In this document: piece after piece, positions 19,168-28,952 of the stretch
How positions within the stretch are numbered: position 1 is the first letter of the stretch
How the letters are laid out: each line of letters starts with the position of its first letter
From: Nitratireductor sp. GISD-1A_MAKvit
GTDB taxonomy: Bacteria; Pseudomonadota; Alphaproteobacteria; Rhizobiales; Rhizobiaceae
Assembly (NCBI RefSeq): GCF_040819555.1
Contig: NZ_CP161920.1
Location: 2,231,001 to 2,295,000 of the forward strand
Length of the DNA stretch: 64,000 nt
Reading direction: 5' to 3'
The notes under the pieces: generated by a model
Seen by the model: only the letters and a program-made list of their open reading frames with translations
What the model was told of the DNA's origin: nothing
Databases searched by the model: none
Translations under genes and position numbers: made by a program

Positions 19168-20755
19168 GTGATCCGAGAGGCTAGGGAGAAACGCGTGCCC
19201 GGTTCCAGTTCCGCCCATTCTGACATATTCGACGTGTTCGTCATCGGCGGCGGCATCAATGGCTGCGGCATTGCGCGCGACGCGGTTGGTCGCGGCTACT
19301 CCGTCTTTCTTGCAGAGATGAACGACCTGGCGAGCGGCACATCCTCGGGATCGACCAAGCTCATTCATGGTGGCCTGCGTTATCTTGAATATTATGAATT
19401 TCGCCTCGTGCGCGAAGCGCTGATGGAGCGTGAGATCCTGTGGCGCAACGCACCGCACATCATCTGGCCGATGCGTTTCGTCCTGCCCTTGCACAAGGGA
19501 CTGCGTCCGGCCTGGCTCGTGCGTCTCGGGCTCTTCATTTATGACCATATCGGTGGCAGAAAGCTCCTCCCCAAAACCCGAACGCTCGACATGCGCACCG
19601 ATCCTGCGGGCAAGCCGCTGAAAGGATCCTATCGCCGCGCGTTCGAATATTCCGACTGCTGGGTCAACGATGCCCGCTTCGTGGTCCTCAACGCGCGCGA
19701 CGCCGCAGACAGGGGGGCGGATGTGCGGGTGCGCACACGCGTTGTTTCTGCGCAAGACGAGAACGGGATTTGGAAAATCCGCATTCAGAACCTGTTGACG
19801 GGCGAAAAAGAAACCGTGCGTGCGCGCTACCTCGTCAATGCCGCCGGTCCCTGGGTGGATCATGTCATATCGGGCGTGCTTGGGCAGAACGACGTTCAAA
19901 ATGTGCGCCTGGTGAAGGGCAGTCACATCGTCGTCCGGGGCAAGTTCGACGATCCGCGCGCCTATTTCTTCCAGAATGCCGATGGCCGGATTATTTTCGC
20001 CATTCCCTATGAGGATGATTTCACGCTCATCGGCACCACCGATCAGGACTATGATGGCGATCCGAAGGATGTCGCCATCAGCGACAGCGAGATCGATTAT
20101 CTGTGCGCGGCAGCCAGCGAGTATTTCGCCGAACCGGTGCGCCGCGATGATATTGTGTGGACCTATTCAGGTGTGCGTCCGCTGTTTGATGACGGTGCCT
20201 CGAAGGCGCAGGAGGCCACGCGCGACTATGTGCTGAAATCTGAGGCTGCGGGGAGCGGCGCGCCCATGGTGCATGTGTTCGGCGGCAAGATAACGACCTA
20301 TCGCAAGCTGGCTGAATCGGCTCTGGAAAAGATTGCAGAATCCATCGGCGCGAAGGGGCAGCCCTGGACCCACGAAGCCACGCTGCCGGGCGGCGATTTC
20401 GCTTTTGACGGCTACGAGGCTCAGGTGGAAGCGCTGCTGCGCGACTACGCCTTCCTCGATTGCAATCATGCGGCCCCGACTGATCAGGCTTTATGGGCTG
20501 GATGCCCGCAATCTCCTCGGCAATGCGCAGGCGCTGGACGATCTCGGCCGGCATTTTGGTGTCGATCTCTACGAAGCCGAATTGCGCTATCTGGCAGCTC
20601 GTGAATGGGCCGTCAGCGGGGAGGATGTGCTTTGGCGCAGAACCAAGCGAGGCTTGCGGCTGACGCCGGAGGAGGCGGCAGAAGTCGACAATTACATGCG
20701 TGACATTTCGGGAATGCAAGACCGGGCGGCCAACGCTGGGGGAGGACATGCTTGA
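19168..20755 (+). pseudogene. glpD: Glycerol-3-phosphate dehydrogenase, frameshifted by +1 near the C-terminus
   Basis: An FAD enzyme oxidising glycerol-3-phosphate to dihydroxyacetone phosphate at the membrane. The FAD motif is DVFVIGGGINGCGIARDA; TKLIHGGLRYLEYYEF and FGGKITTYRKLAE are family signatures. The frame breaks in the C-terminal domain after FLDCNHA. One C fewer in the CCCC run at 20474-20477 gives ARLIRLYGLDARNLLG and continues to the stop at 20755. GTG starts at 19168 and 19195 both have ribosome sites. The stop overlaps glpS by 8 bp. Confidence 0.9.
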
Positions 20756-21830
20756 ACTGCGCAATGTTTCAAAGGTCGTATCCGGCGAAACGCACATAGA
20801 TAATGTTTCGCTGCGGTTGGAGCCGGGCTCGCTCAACGTGCTGCTCGGACCGACGCTTGCCGGCAAAACCAGCCTGATGCGGTTGATGGCCGGGCTCGAC
20901 CGCCCCACATCCGGCAGCGTGTGGATGGAGGGAGAGGATGTCACCGGCATCCCGGTCCAGAAGCGCAGCGTCGCCATGGTCTACCAGCAGTTCATCAACT
21001 ATCCGGCGATGAGTGTTTACGAAAACATCGCTTCGCCGCTACGCGTTGCCGGTACGGAGAAAGCCACCATCGAGGAAAAGGTACGGCAGGCTGCCGACCT
21101 TCTTCACCTGACACCGCATCTGGAGCGCACGCCGCTGGAGCTTTCCGGTGGTCAGCAGCAACGCACGGCGCTGGCTCGCGCCATGGTCAAGGAAGCGCGT
21201 CTGGTGCTTCTGGACGAGCCGCTTGCCAATCTGGATTACAAGCTTCGCGAAGAATTGCGCGCCGAGCTGCCGAAGATCTTTGCAGCATCCGGTGCGATTT
21301 TCGTCTATGCGACCACCGAGCCCAGCGAGGCGCTGCTCCTTGGCGGAAACACCGCCACGCTCAGCGAGGGCCGGCTGACGCAGTTTGGACCAACGATCGA
21401 CGTGTTCCGCAAACCGGTTGATCTCGTAACCGCGCGCACCTTCTCCGACCCACCGCTGAACACGGTGTCGGTGGCAAAGACAGGCGGAGCGTTTTCGCTC
21501 GACAAAACCGTCCAGGTGCCTGTGCCGCAGGGCCTCGAAAATGCACCCGACGGGGCGTACACGCTGGGCTTTCAGCCGCATCATCTTTCTCTTGCGCCGC
21601 GCGAGGCCAATGCGGTTTCAGTCCGCGCCACCGTTTCGGTGACCGAAATCACCGGGTCGGAAAGCTTCGTCCATCTGGATTTCGCCGGACATCGATGGGT
21701 CATGCTGGAAGAGGGCATTCACCGTCTGGAGGTGGGCGAAGCGGTCGAGGTCTTCATCGACACCCGCCACATGCTGGTGTTCGACGCTGCAAGCCGGCGT
21801 GTCACGACCGGCAAAAGCCAGGCTGCATAG
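20748..21830 (+). CDS. glpS: Glycerol ABC importer ATP-binding subunit GlpS
   Basis: A 360-residue MalK-type ATPase with a C-terminal regulatory OB-like domain, starting at MLELRNVSKV after a GGGGGAGG ribosome site. Walker A is GPTLAGKTS (34-42), signature LSGGQQQR (132-139), Walker B LVLLDE (152-157). The switch histidine is missing: the canonical T-H-D is T-T-E, with Thr190 in the His position. It pairs with GlpT, which has the reverse defect. The order glpS-T-P-Q-U-V matches the glycerol importer described in Rhizobium leguminosarum. Confidence 0.93.
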   Translation: MLELRNVSKVVSGETHIDNVSLRLEPGSLNVLLGPTLAGKTSLMRLMAGLDRPTSGSVWMEGEDVTGIPVQKRSVAMVYQQFINYPAMSVYENIASPLRVAGTEKATIEEKVRQAADLLHLTPHLERTPLELSGGQQQRTALARAMVKEARLVLLDEPLANLDYKLREELRAELPKIFAASGAIFVYATTEPSEALLLGGNTATLSEGRLTQFGPTIDVFRKPVDLVTARTFSDPPLNTVSVAKTGGAFSLDKTVQVPVPQGLENAPDGAYTLGFQPHHLSLAPREANAVSVRATVSVTEITGSESFVHLDFAGHRWVMLEEGIHRLEVGEAVEVFIDTRHMLVFDAASRRVTTGKSQAA

Positions 21831-21839
21831 GAGGCGGGA

Positions 21840-22931
21840 ATGGCGCGAATTGATCTCAACAACATCCGCCACGCCTATCTGCCCAACCCTGCGAGCGATG
21901 CCGACTTTGCCCTGAAGCGGGTTCACCACACGTTTGACGATGGCGGCGCCTATGCGCTGCTCGGCCCATCCGGCTGCGGCAAGACCACGCTCCTGAACAT
22001 CATTTCCGGTCTTCTGCGTCCCACGGAAGGCGAGATATTGTTCGATGGGCAAAATGTGACGGACCTGTCCACCGAAGACCGCAACATCGCGCAGGTGTTT
22101 CAGTTTCCGGTCGTCTACGACACGATGACGGTCTACCAGAACCTTGCCTTTCCCCTGCGAAATCGGGGCGTCGCAGACGATGAGATCGAACGGCGCGTGC
22201 GCGAAACGCTCGAAATGATCGATCTTGCAGATCGCGCAGACCAGAAGGCCAAGGGGCTGACCGCCGACGACAAGCAGAAGATCGCGCTCGGCCGCGGGCT
22301 GGTGCGATCCGATGTCAGCGCAATTCTCTTCGACGAGCCGTTGACGGTGATCGACCCACACATGAAATGGGTGTTGCGCTCTCAGTTGAAGGAGCTGCAT
22401 CGGCGTTTCGCCTTTACAATGGTCTATGTCACCCATGATCAAACCGAGGCGCTCACCTTCGCCGATCAGGTGGTGGTCATGAACGAGGGCGAGATCGTTC
22501 AGATCGGCACGCCCGAAGAGCTTTTCGAGCGCCCCAACCATACCTTTGTCGGCTATTTCATAGGCTCTCCGGGCATGAACGTTCTTCCCGTCCGGATCGA
22601 CGGGCAGGACATTCGTGTCGGTGAACACGCCATCGCTCTTGAAGGGCAGGTTCCGCAAACGCGGGATGCCAGGATGGAGCTCGGTGTGCGTCCTGAATAT
22701 GTGCGCATTGGCGAGAAGGGAATTCCCGCGCAGATCGTGCGCGTGGAGGACACCGGGCGACGCAAGATCGTTCATGCGACCGTGGAGGGCCAGCCCGTCG
22801 CCGCGATCGTTCCCGAAGGTTCGTCCCTGCCTGGCGAACCACGCATCAGTTTCGACCCCGCAGGCATCAATCTTTACGTGGATTCATGGCGTGTTGACCC
22901 GGTCTTCGCGCGTCAGGGAGGGGCGGCATGA
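21840..22931 (+). CDS. glpT: Glycerol ABC importer ATP-binding subunit GlpT
   Basis: A 363-residue MalK-type ATPase, not the glycerol-3-phosphate antiporter of the same name. Walker A is GPSGCGKTT (42-50), Walker B AILFDE (161-166), and the switch His199 is present in VYVTHDQ. The ABC signature is replaced by LTADDKQ (140-146), so this half cannot contribute a normal LSGGQ loop. Together with GlpS it should form a heterodimer with one working and one degenerate ATP site. The last codons overlap glpP as ATGA. Confidence 0.93.
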   Translation: MARIDLNNIRHAYLPNPASDADFALKRVHHTFDDGGAYALLGPSGCGKTTLLNIISGLLRPTEGEILFDGQNVTDLSTEDRNIAQVFQFPVVYDTMTVYQNLAFPLRNRGVADDEIERRVRETLEMIDLADRADQKAKGLTADDKQKIALGRGLVRSDVSAILFDEPLTVIDPHMKWVLRSQLKELHRRFAFTMVYVTHDQTEALTFADQVVVMNEGEIVQIGTPEELFERPNHTFVGYFIGSPGMNVLPVRIDGQDIRVGEHAIALEGQVPQTRDARMELGVRPEYVRIGEKGIPAQIVRVEDTGRRKIVHATVEGQPVAAIVPEGSSLPGEPRISFDPAGINLYVDSWRVDPVFARQGGAA

Positions 22932-23791
22932 CCAAGACATGGAACAACCGGGCCTGGTTTCTCGTCCTGCCGGTCCTGCTGCTTGTGGCATTCAACGCCA
23001 TCATACCGCTGATGACGGTGGTGAACTATTCGGTTCAGGAGACCTTCGGCAACAATCTGTTCTTTTTCGAGGGAACGAAATGGTATGAGGAGGTGCTCAC
23101 ATCCGAGCGTTTCCATGCCTCTTTGTTCCGGCAGTTTCTCTTCACCGGGATCATCCTGCTCATCGAGGTGCCGCTAGGTGTCGCGATCGCGCTCACCATG
23201 CCCCGCTCCGGCCCCTGGGTGTCGGTCTGCCTCGTTCTGATGGCGCTGCCGCTGCTCATTCCGTGGAATGTGGTGGGCGCCATGTGGAACATCATGGCCC
23301 TGCCGGATATCGGCCTTCTGGGCTATGGGCTGAATGCACTCGGAATTCCCTACAATTTCACCCGCCAGCCCATTTCCGCCTGGTTCACCGTGGTTTTGAT
23401 GGATGTCTGGCACTGGACCTCGCTCGTGGTGCTGCTCGCCTATGCGGGCCTTCGCTCCATCCCCGAAGCTTATTATCAGGCCGCCAAGATCGATGGCGCG
23501 TCGCGCTGGTCGGTGTTCCGCTACATCCAGTTGCCCAAGATGAACCGCGTTCTCACCATCGCAATTCTCCTGCGTTTCATGGACTCCTTCATGATCTACA
23601 CCGAGCCTTTCGTGCTCACCGGCGGGGGGCCGGGCAATGCCACGACCTTCCTTTCCATCGATCTGGTGAAGGCGGCGCTGGGCGAGTTCAATCTCGGCAT
23701 CGCCGCAGCAATGAGCATCATCTACTTCCTGATGACACTCCTGGTGAGCTGGATCTTCTACACGCTGATGACCCGGGGAGAGGACCAATGA
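22928..23791 (+). CDS. glpP: Glycerol ABC importer permease GlpP
   Basis: A 287-residue MalF-type inner-membrane permease with six predicted helices, starting with a Trp-rich N-terminus (MTKTWNNRAWFLVLPVLLLV). The EAA loop contacting the ATPases is AAKIDGASRWSVFRYIQLPKM. It overlaps glpT upstream and glpQ downstream by 4 bp each, so the subunits are made in step. Confidence 0.92.
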   Translation: MTKTWNNRAWFLVLPVLLLVAFNAIIPLMTVVNYSVQETFGNNLFFFEGTKWYEEVLTSERFHASLFRQFLFTGIILLIEVPLGVAIALTMPRSGPWVSVCLVLMALPLLIPWNVVGAMWNIMALPDIGLLGYGLNALGIPYNFTRQPISAWFTVVLMDVWHWTSLVVLLAYAGLRSIPEAYYQAAKIDGASRWSVFRYIQLPKMNRVLTIAILLRFMDSFMIYTEPFVLTGGGPGNATTFLSIDLVKAALGEFNLGIAAAMSIIYFLMTLLVSWIFYTLMTRGEDQ

Positions 23792-24589
23792 GAGTGACCC
23801 GCTGGCTCGTTCCCACGCTCTACATCATCTTCCTGCTGTTGCCGATCTATTGGCTCGTCAACATGTCATTCAAGACCACCAACGAGATTCTCGGCGGCTT
23901 CAGCCCGTGGCCGAAAAATTTCACCATCGACAGTTACGTGGAGATCCTCACCAACCCGGTCTGGTACAATGGTTACATTAGCTCCATCAGCTATGTCATT
24001 ATAAACACGGTCATTTCTGTCACCTTCGCGCTGCCTGCAGCCTATGCGTTCTCACGCTATCGCTTTCTCGGCGACAAGCATCTGTTCTTCTGGCTTCTGA
24101 CCAACCGCATGGCGCCGCCGGCGGTCTTTGCCCTGCCGTTCTATCAGCTTTATTCCGCGGTCGGCCTGTTCGACACGCCCTGGGCCGTGGCGCTCGCGCA
24201 CTGCCTCTTCAACATTCCGCTGGCGGTGTGGATCCTCGAAGGCTTCATGTCTGGCGTGCCCAAGGAGATCGATGAGACGGCCCTATATCGACGGCTATTC
24301 GTTTCCGCGCTTCTTCGTGAAGATCTTCATGCCACTGATCGCGTCGGGCATCGGTGTCACGGCGTTCTTCTGCTTCATGTTTTCGTGGGTGGAACTGCTT
24401 CTGGCCAAAACGCTGACCTCGGTCGCAGCCAAGCCGATTGCCGCCGTGATGACCCGCACGGCCAGCACATCCGGCTACGAGCTGGGTCTTCTGGCAGCCG
24501 CTGGCGTCCTGACGATCATTCCAGGCGCCATCGTGATCTGGTTCGTACGCAATTACATCGCCAAGGGCTTTGCCCTCGGGCGCGTGTAG
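23788..24589 (+). pseudogene. glpQ: Glycerol ABC importer permease GlpQ, frameshifted by +1
   Basis: A MalG-type permease starting MRVTRWLVPTLYIIFLLLP. The frame is lost inside the EAA loop after VPKEIDETA. Dropping one C from CCC at 24281-24283 gives YIDGYSFPRFFVKIFMPL and an intact C-terminus ending AKGFALGRV at 24589, for a protein of about 266 residues. As written the permease ends with an unrelated tail. It overlaps glpP by ATGA. Because the EAA loop is essential, a true frameshift would abolish uptake. Confidence 0.9.
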
Positions 24590-24599
24590 GGAGGAAACC

Positions 24600-24893
24600 A
24601 TGCCGCACTGGCTCGATCTCACATGGATGGCCTGGACGTGGCAGACGGCCACCTTCTTCCTCGTCATCTTCGCGCTTCTGTGCGCCATGACGGTCTGGGA
24701 ATGGGCAAGTCCCGGTGGCGGGCCGCGCCATGGTGTTCTCGGCCTCGATACCACGCGGGGCGACCGTCTTTTCATCTCATTGCTCGGCAGCGCGTTCATC
24801 CATCTGGGGTGGCTCGGGCTGATCGATATGCCCCTTTGGGGCGGCACGATTTTGTCTTTGATCTATGCCTATGCGGTGTTCCGCTGGGTGTAG
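24600..24893 (+). CDS. glpU: DUF2160 small membrane protein GlpU of the glycerol transporter
   Basis: A 97-residue protein with about three hydrophobic segments, starting MPHWLDLTWMAWTWQTATFF with a GGGAGG ribosome site. This is the DUF2160 family, always encoded between the permease and binding protein of rhizobial glycerol ABC systems. A role in assembling or stabilising the transporter is inferred from position; no activity is known. Confidence 0.88.
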   Translation: MPHWLDLTWMAWTWQTATFFLVIFALLCAMTVWEWASPGGGPRHGVLGLDTTRGDRLFISLLGSAFIHLGWLGLIDMPLWGGTILSLIYAYAVFRWV

Positions 24894-25020
24894 GTCGCCG
24901 ACAAAGCAAAGCGGGACGCGGGACGTTCCGCAAACCGGCGGACAGGAGCTTCAACACGGGCTCGAAAACCGCCAAACCATGTTCATGAAATGAATATGGA
25001 AACAGGAGGAGGAGTTTGAA

Positions 25021-26751
25021 ATGAAAGCGCATTTGAAGACTTCTGTCGCAGCGCTTGCCCTGCTCTGGCTACCCGGCCAGGCCATGGCAGACATGGCGGC
25101 TGCGGAAAAATGGATCGACAGTGAATTCCAGCCTTCCTCGCTCAGCCGTGAGGAGCAGCTGGCGGAAATGGAATGGTTCATCAAGGCAGCTGAACCATTG
25201 CAGGGCATGGAGATCAATGTCCTCTCCGAAACCATCCCGACACATTCCTACGAGTCCGAAACCCTCACCAAAGCGTTTGAGGAGATCACCGGCATCAAGG
25301 TCAACCACCAACTTCTGGGCGAAGGCGAGGTGGTGCAGGCCGTACAGACCCAGATGCAGACCAACCGCAATCTCTACGACGCCTATGTCAACGATGCCGA
25401 TCTGGTGGGCACGCATTCGCGCCTCCAGAGCGCGGTCAATCTTACCGACTGGATGGAAGGCGAGGGTGCAGACGTCACCTCACCGACGCTTGATCTTGAG
25501 GATTTCATCGGCATTGCCTCCGCGACCGGACCGGACGGCAAGCTCTGGCAATTGCCCGATCAGCAGTTTGCCAACCTCTACTGGTTCCGTAAGGACTGGT
25601 TTGATCGCCCTGAAATCAAAGAGAAATTCAAGGAGAAATACGGTTACGAGCTTGGCGTTCCGGTCAACTGGTCTGCCTATGAGGACATCGCTGACTTCTT
25701 CACCAACGATGTGAAGGAGATCGATGGTGTTCGCGTCTATGGTCACATGGATTACGGCAAGCGGGCACCGGATCTAGGCTGGCGCATGACCGATGCCTGG
25801 CTCTCCATGGCCGGCGCGGGCTCCAAGGGGCTGCCCAATGGTCGACCCATCGACGAATGGGGCATCCGCATGGAGGAGGGTTCCTGCAACCCATCCGGCG
25901 CATCCGTCAGCCGGGGTGGTGCTGCCAATGGACCGGCCGCCGTCTACGCCATCCGCAAATGGGATGAGTGGCTACGCCAGTATGCGCCGCCCGGGGCCGC
26001 CGATCTTGACTTCTACCAGTCGCTGCCGGCGCTCAGCCAGGGCAATGTCGCCCAGCAGATCTTCTGGTACACCGCCTTCACCGCGGACATGGTGAAGCCG
26101 AAGAGCGAGGGCAACAACACCGTCGATGACGAAGGCAATCTGCTCTGGAAGATGGCGCCGTCACCGCACGGCCCCTATTGGGAAGAGGGCATGAAGCTTG
26201 GCTATCAGGATGTTGGCTCCTGGACGCTGTTCAAGTCCACGCCTGTGGATCGCCGCAAGGCGGCCTGGCTCTACGCCCAGTTCGTCACCTCGAAAACGGT
26301 CGACGTGAAGAAGAGCCATGTCGGCCTCACGATCATTCGCGATTCCACGGTGAATCACGAATCATTTACCGAGCGCTCTCCGAAGCTCGGCGGGCTGGTC
26401 GAGTTCTATCGCTCGCCGGATCGGATTCTGTGGACGGACACGGGCGTTAACGTGCCGGACTATCCAAAGCTCGCCCAGATCTGGTGGCAGCAGATCGGCG
26501 ACGTGAACTCCGGCGCCTTCACCCCACAGGAGGCGATGGATCGTCTGGCCGGCGAAATGGATATCACCATGGCCCGCATGCAGGCAGCCGATGAAAGCGC
26601 CAATGTCTATGGCGGATGCGGTCCGCGCCTGAACGAGGAAAAGGATCCGTCCGAGTGGATCGGCAAGGGTGGCGCAAAAGCCAAACTCGAGAACGAGAAG
26701 CCCCAGGGCGAAACCATCGTTTACGAGGAAATCGTCAAGCGCTGGCAGTAA
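25021..26751 (+). CDS. glpV: Glycerol ABC importer substrate-binding protein GlpV
   Basis: A 576-residue periplasmic protein with a signal peptide (cleavage after GQAMA), much longer than most sugar-binding proteins, which is typical of GlpV. It has a bacterial extracellular solute-binding fold; segments such as QLPDQQFANLYWFRKDWFDRP carry the aromatic residues expected around a polyol site. A GGAGGAGG ribosome site precedes the ATG. A perfect GC hairpin follows the gene, before glpK. Confidence 0.93.
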   Translation: MKAHLKTSVAALALLWLPGQAMADMAAAEKWIDSEFQPSSLSREEQLAEMEWFIKAAEPLQGMEINVLSETIPTHSYESETLTKAFEEITGIKVNHQLLGEGEVVQAVQTQMQTNRNLYDAYVNDADLVGTHSRLQSAVNLTDWMEGEGADVTSPTLDLEDFIGIASATGPDGKLWQLPDQQFANLYWFRKDWFDRPEIKEKFKEKYGYELGVPVNWSAYEDIADFFTNDVKEIDGVRVYGHMDYGKRAPDLGWRMTDAWLSMAGAGSKGLPNGRPIDEWGIRMEEGSCNPSGASVSRGGAANGPAAVYAIRKWDEWLRQYAPPGAADLDFYQSLPALSQGNVAQQIFWYTAFTADMVKPKSEGNNTVDDEGNLLWKMAPSPHGPYWEEGMKLGYQDVGSWTLFKSTPVDRRKAAWLYAQFVTSKTVDVKKSHVGLTIIRDSTVNHESFTERSPKLGGLVEFYRSPDRILWTDTGVNVPDYPKLAQIWWQQIGDVNSGAFTPQEAMDRLAGEMDITMARMQAADESANVYGGCGPRLNEEKDPSEWIGKGGAKAKLENEKPQGETIVYEEIVKRWQ

Positions 26752-26787
26752 GGCTGGTTGCAACCTGCCCGAATGGCATCAAAATGG

Positions 26788-26816
26788 ACGGGGAGCCGGC
26801 GAGCCCGGCTCCCCGT
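26788..26816 (+). terminator. Intercistronic hairpin after glpV
   Basis: A perfect 10-bp stem, ACGGGGAGCC (26788-26797) with GGCTCCCCGT (26807-26816), and a 9-nt loop. No U-run follows, so it is more likely a 3' stabiliser or attenuator, keeping binding-protein mRNA above glpK, than a full stop. Confidence 0.6.
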
Positions 26817-26850
26817 TTGGCAAAGAGCTTCAGACCGATCCGGAGGACCA

Positions 26851-28345
26851 ATGAGCGGTTTTGTATTGGCGATAGATCAGGGCACGACATCCAGCCGGGC
26901 AATCGTGTTTGATGCTTCAATGCAGCCGGTGGCGACCGGGCAAAGGGAATTTCAGCAGCACTACCCGAATTCGGGCTGGGTGGAACACGATCCCGAAGAC
27001 ATCTGGAAGGGGGTCGTTTCGACCGCGCGCAGCGCCCTGCGTAAGGCGAAGCTGGAAGCGGCTGATGTTTCAGCCATCGGGATCACCAATCAGCGCGAGA
27101 CCATCGTTGTGTGGGACCGCGAAACCGGCAAGCCGATCCACAACGCCATTGTCTGGCAGGACCGTCGCACCGCCCCCATGTGCGAAAAGCTGAAGGCGGA
27201 TGATCTGGAGAAAACCTTCACGCAAAAAACCGGCCTGCTTCTCGATCCCTATTTTTCCGGAACCAAACTCGCCTGGATCCTTGATGAGGTTGAGGGGGCG
27301 CGTGAACGGGCGGAAAAGGGCGAACTCCTTGCCGGCACCATCGACACGTTTCTGATCTGGCGTCTGACGGGCGGCAAGGCGCATGTCACGGACGCCACGA
27401 ATGCCTCGCGCACCCTTCTGTTCAACATCGAGACCAATGAATGGGATGACGAACTCCTGAAAATTCTGCGTGTGCCGAAGGCCCTGTTGCCCGAGGTGAA
27501 GGATAGCGCCACCGATTTCGGCATGACCGAGAAAAAGCTATTCGGCGCGGCGATACCGATTCTCGGCGTTGCCGGCGACCAGCAGGCAGCCGTCATCGGT
27601 CAGGGCCTGCTTCGAACCCGGTATGCTCAAGGCCACCTATGGCACGGGCTGTTTCGCCGTGCTCAACACCGGCCAGACGATGGTTTCCTCAAACAACCGA
27701 CTTCTCACCACCATTGCCTACCGGCTTGATGGGGTGACGACCTATGGGCTCGAAGGTTCGATCTTCGTTGCGGGTGCTGCCGTTCAGTGGTTGCGCGACG
27801 GGTTGAAGGTTATCGGCAAGGCTGCCGATTCGGGCGCGCTGGCTGCCAGGGCCGACCCGACGCAGCAGCTTTATCTCGTTCCTGCCTTTGTCGGGCTTGG
27901 GGCGCCGCACTGGGATGCGGAGGCGCGCGGGGCGATCTACGGCCTGACACGCAATTCGGGCCCGGCGGAATTCGCACGCGCCACGCTCGAATCGGTCGCA
28001 TACCAGACACGGGACCTGCTCGATGCCATGCGCAAGGACTGGCAGGACGGCGGAAATGACACGGTGCTGCGGGTCGATGGCGGCATGGTTGCCAGCGACT
28101 GGATGCTGCAATTCCTTGCCGACATGCTGGACGCTCCGGTCGACAGGCCGACTCAGCTCGAAACCACCGCTCTTGGGGCTGCGTGGCTTGCGGGATCGCG
28201 GGCCGGTGTCTGGCCCGGCGCCCGGGAATTCGCTGCCGGCTGGAAGCTCGATCGCCAATTCTCGCCCCGGATGGATGCATCCGATCGAGAAAACCGCCTG
28301 AAAGGCTGGCGTGATGCGGTGCGCAGAACACTCAGCACGACCTGA
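26851..28345 (+). pseudogene. glpK: Glycerol kinase, frameshifted by +1
   Basis: An FGGY-family kinase making glycerol-3-phosphate. The N-terminus [21 protein letters not shown] and the FGGY-type [19 protein letters not shown] region are seen, but in two frames. The break is after [10 protein letters not shown]; dropping one G from GGG at 27603-27605 restores [17 protein letters not shown] and a full protein of about 497 residues ending at 28345. A GGAGG ribosome site precedes the ATG. It is the last gene of the glp run. Confidence 0.92.
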
Positions 28346-28476
28346 AAGCCTTGTGCACAAGGCGGTTGGCAACAAGAACAAAAAAGTCGGGCGAAAGACG
28401 CTTTTTTCCGGTTGACCGCAGATAAGTGCCTCTCTATGTTCCGCCGCAATTTCCGGGGTTCGCAACAACCCGCAGG

Positions 28477-28552
28477 GAGCGCGTAGCTCAGTTGGTAGAG
28501 CAACTGACTTTTAATCAGTAGGTCCAGGGTTCGAGCCCCTGCGCGCTCACCA
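28477..28552 (+). tRNA. tRNA-Lys (anticodon TTT)
   Basis: A complete cloverleaf: acceptor stem GAGCGCG with CGCGCTC, D-loop GCTCAGTTGGTAGAGC, anticodon loop CTTTTAA with anticodon TTT at 28510-28512, T-arm with GGTTCGAGCC, discriminator A and an encoded CCA end. It stands alone, directly before the accessory catabolic block. tRNA genes are common integration sites, but no integrase or repeated 3' end was found in the window. Confidence 0.97.
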
Positions 28553-28890
28553 TTCAATTCAGCATTCACATCACTCCTTGGTATGCGGCTGCCCGCGTCT
28601 TGCCGCGCAATGCGGATGGGCGCGACTTGCGTTCCTGATCCATAATCAGTCGCTTGCCGCACGTCTTTCCCGATTCATCCGGTTGCGCCAAAACCCGATG
28701 CAGGAACAGCGCCCCAGCTGCTTGCAGCGTTGATTAATCTGCCTCGCTCTCAAGACCTTGCAGCGGGCAGGGCAAGGCGGTCGGCGGGGGCGTCAAAGGG
28801 CTGCCCGTAAGGATGCGACTTTCCCCATGATCTGATGGTGGTTGCGGCCAAACCTCGGGTGAGCCCGAATTCGCATCCCGACGAAAGCGC
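28553..28890. other. Intergenic, no gene recognised
   Basis: About 340 bp between tRNA-Lys and the tctC promoter. No ORF with a ribosome site and no RNA fold stood out. The ORF on the minus strand across the tRNA is an artefact of the tRNA sequence. Confidence 0.5.
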
Positions 28891-28942
28891 TTGACAGATC
28901 GTTGATTGACGTCACTAATTATCTAACCGTTTGTTTAATTAG
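28891..28942 (+). promoter_or_regulatory. Promoter and candidate operator of the tct module
   Basis: A TTGACA -35 element lies at 28891-28896, in an AT-rich stretch. CTAATTA (28915-28921) and TAATTAG (28936-28942) form a 7-bp inverted repeat over the expected -10/+1 region, ending 10 bp before the tctC ATG. Its position suits a repressor operator. The TetR regulator encoded in the same operon (36495-37217) is the natural candidate, but this is an inference. Confidence 0.5.
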
Positions 28943-28952
28943 GGGAACAAAA

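Noticed and set aside
18318..28345. Programmed ribosomal frameshifting in the glp genes
   Set aside because: The sites lack slippery heptamers with downstream pseudoknots, and unrelated tmk shows the same +1 defect. Error or mutation is simpler.
28153..28662. Minus-strand ORF of 169 aa containing GARTLDLLIKSQLLYQLSY
   Set aside because: It is the antisense reading of the tRNA-Lys gene and its flank, a well-known spurious ORF.
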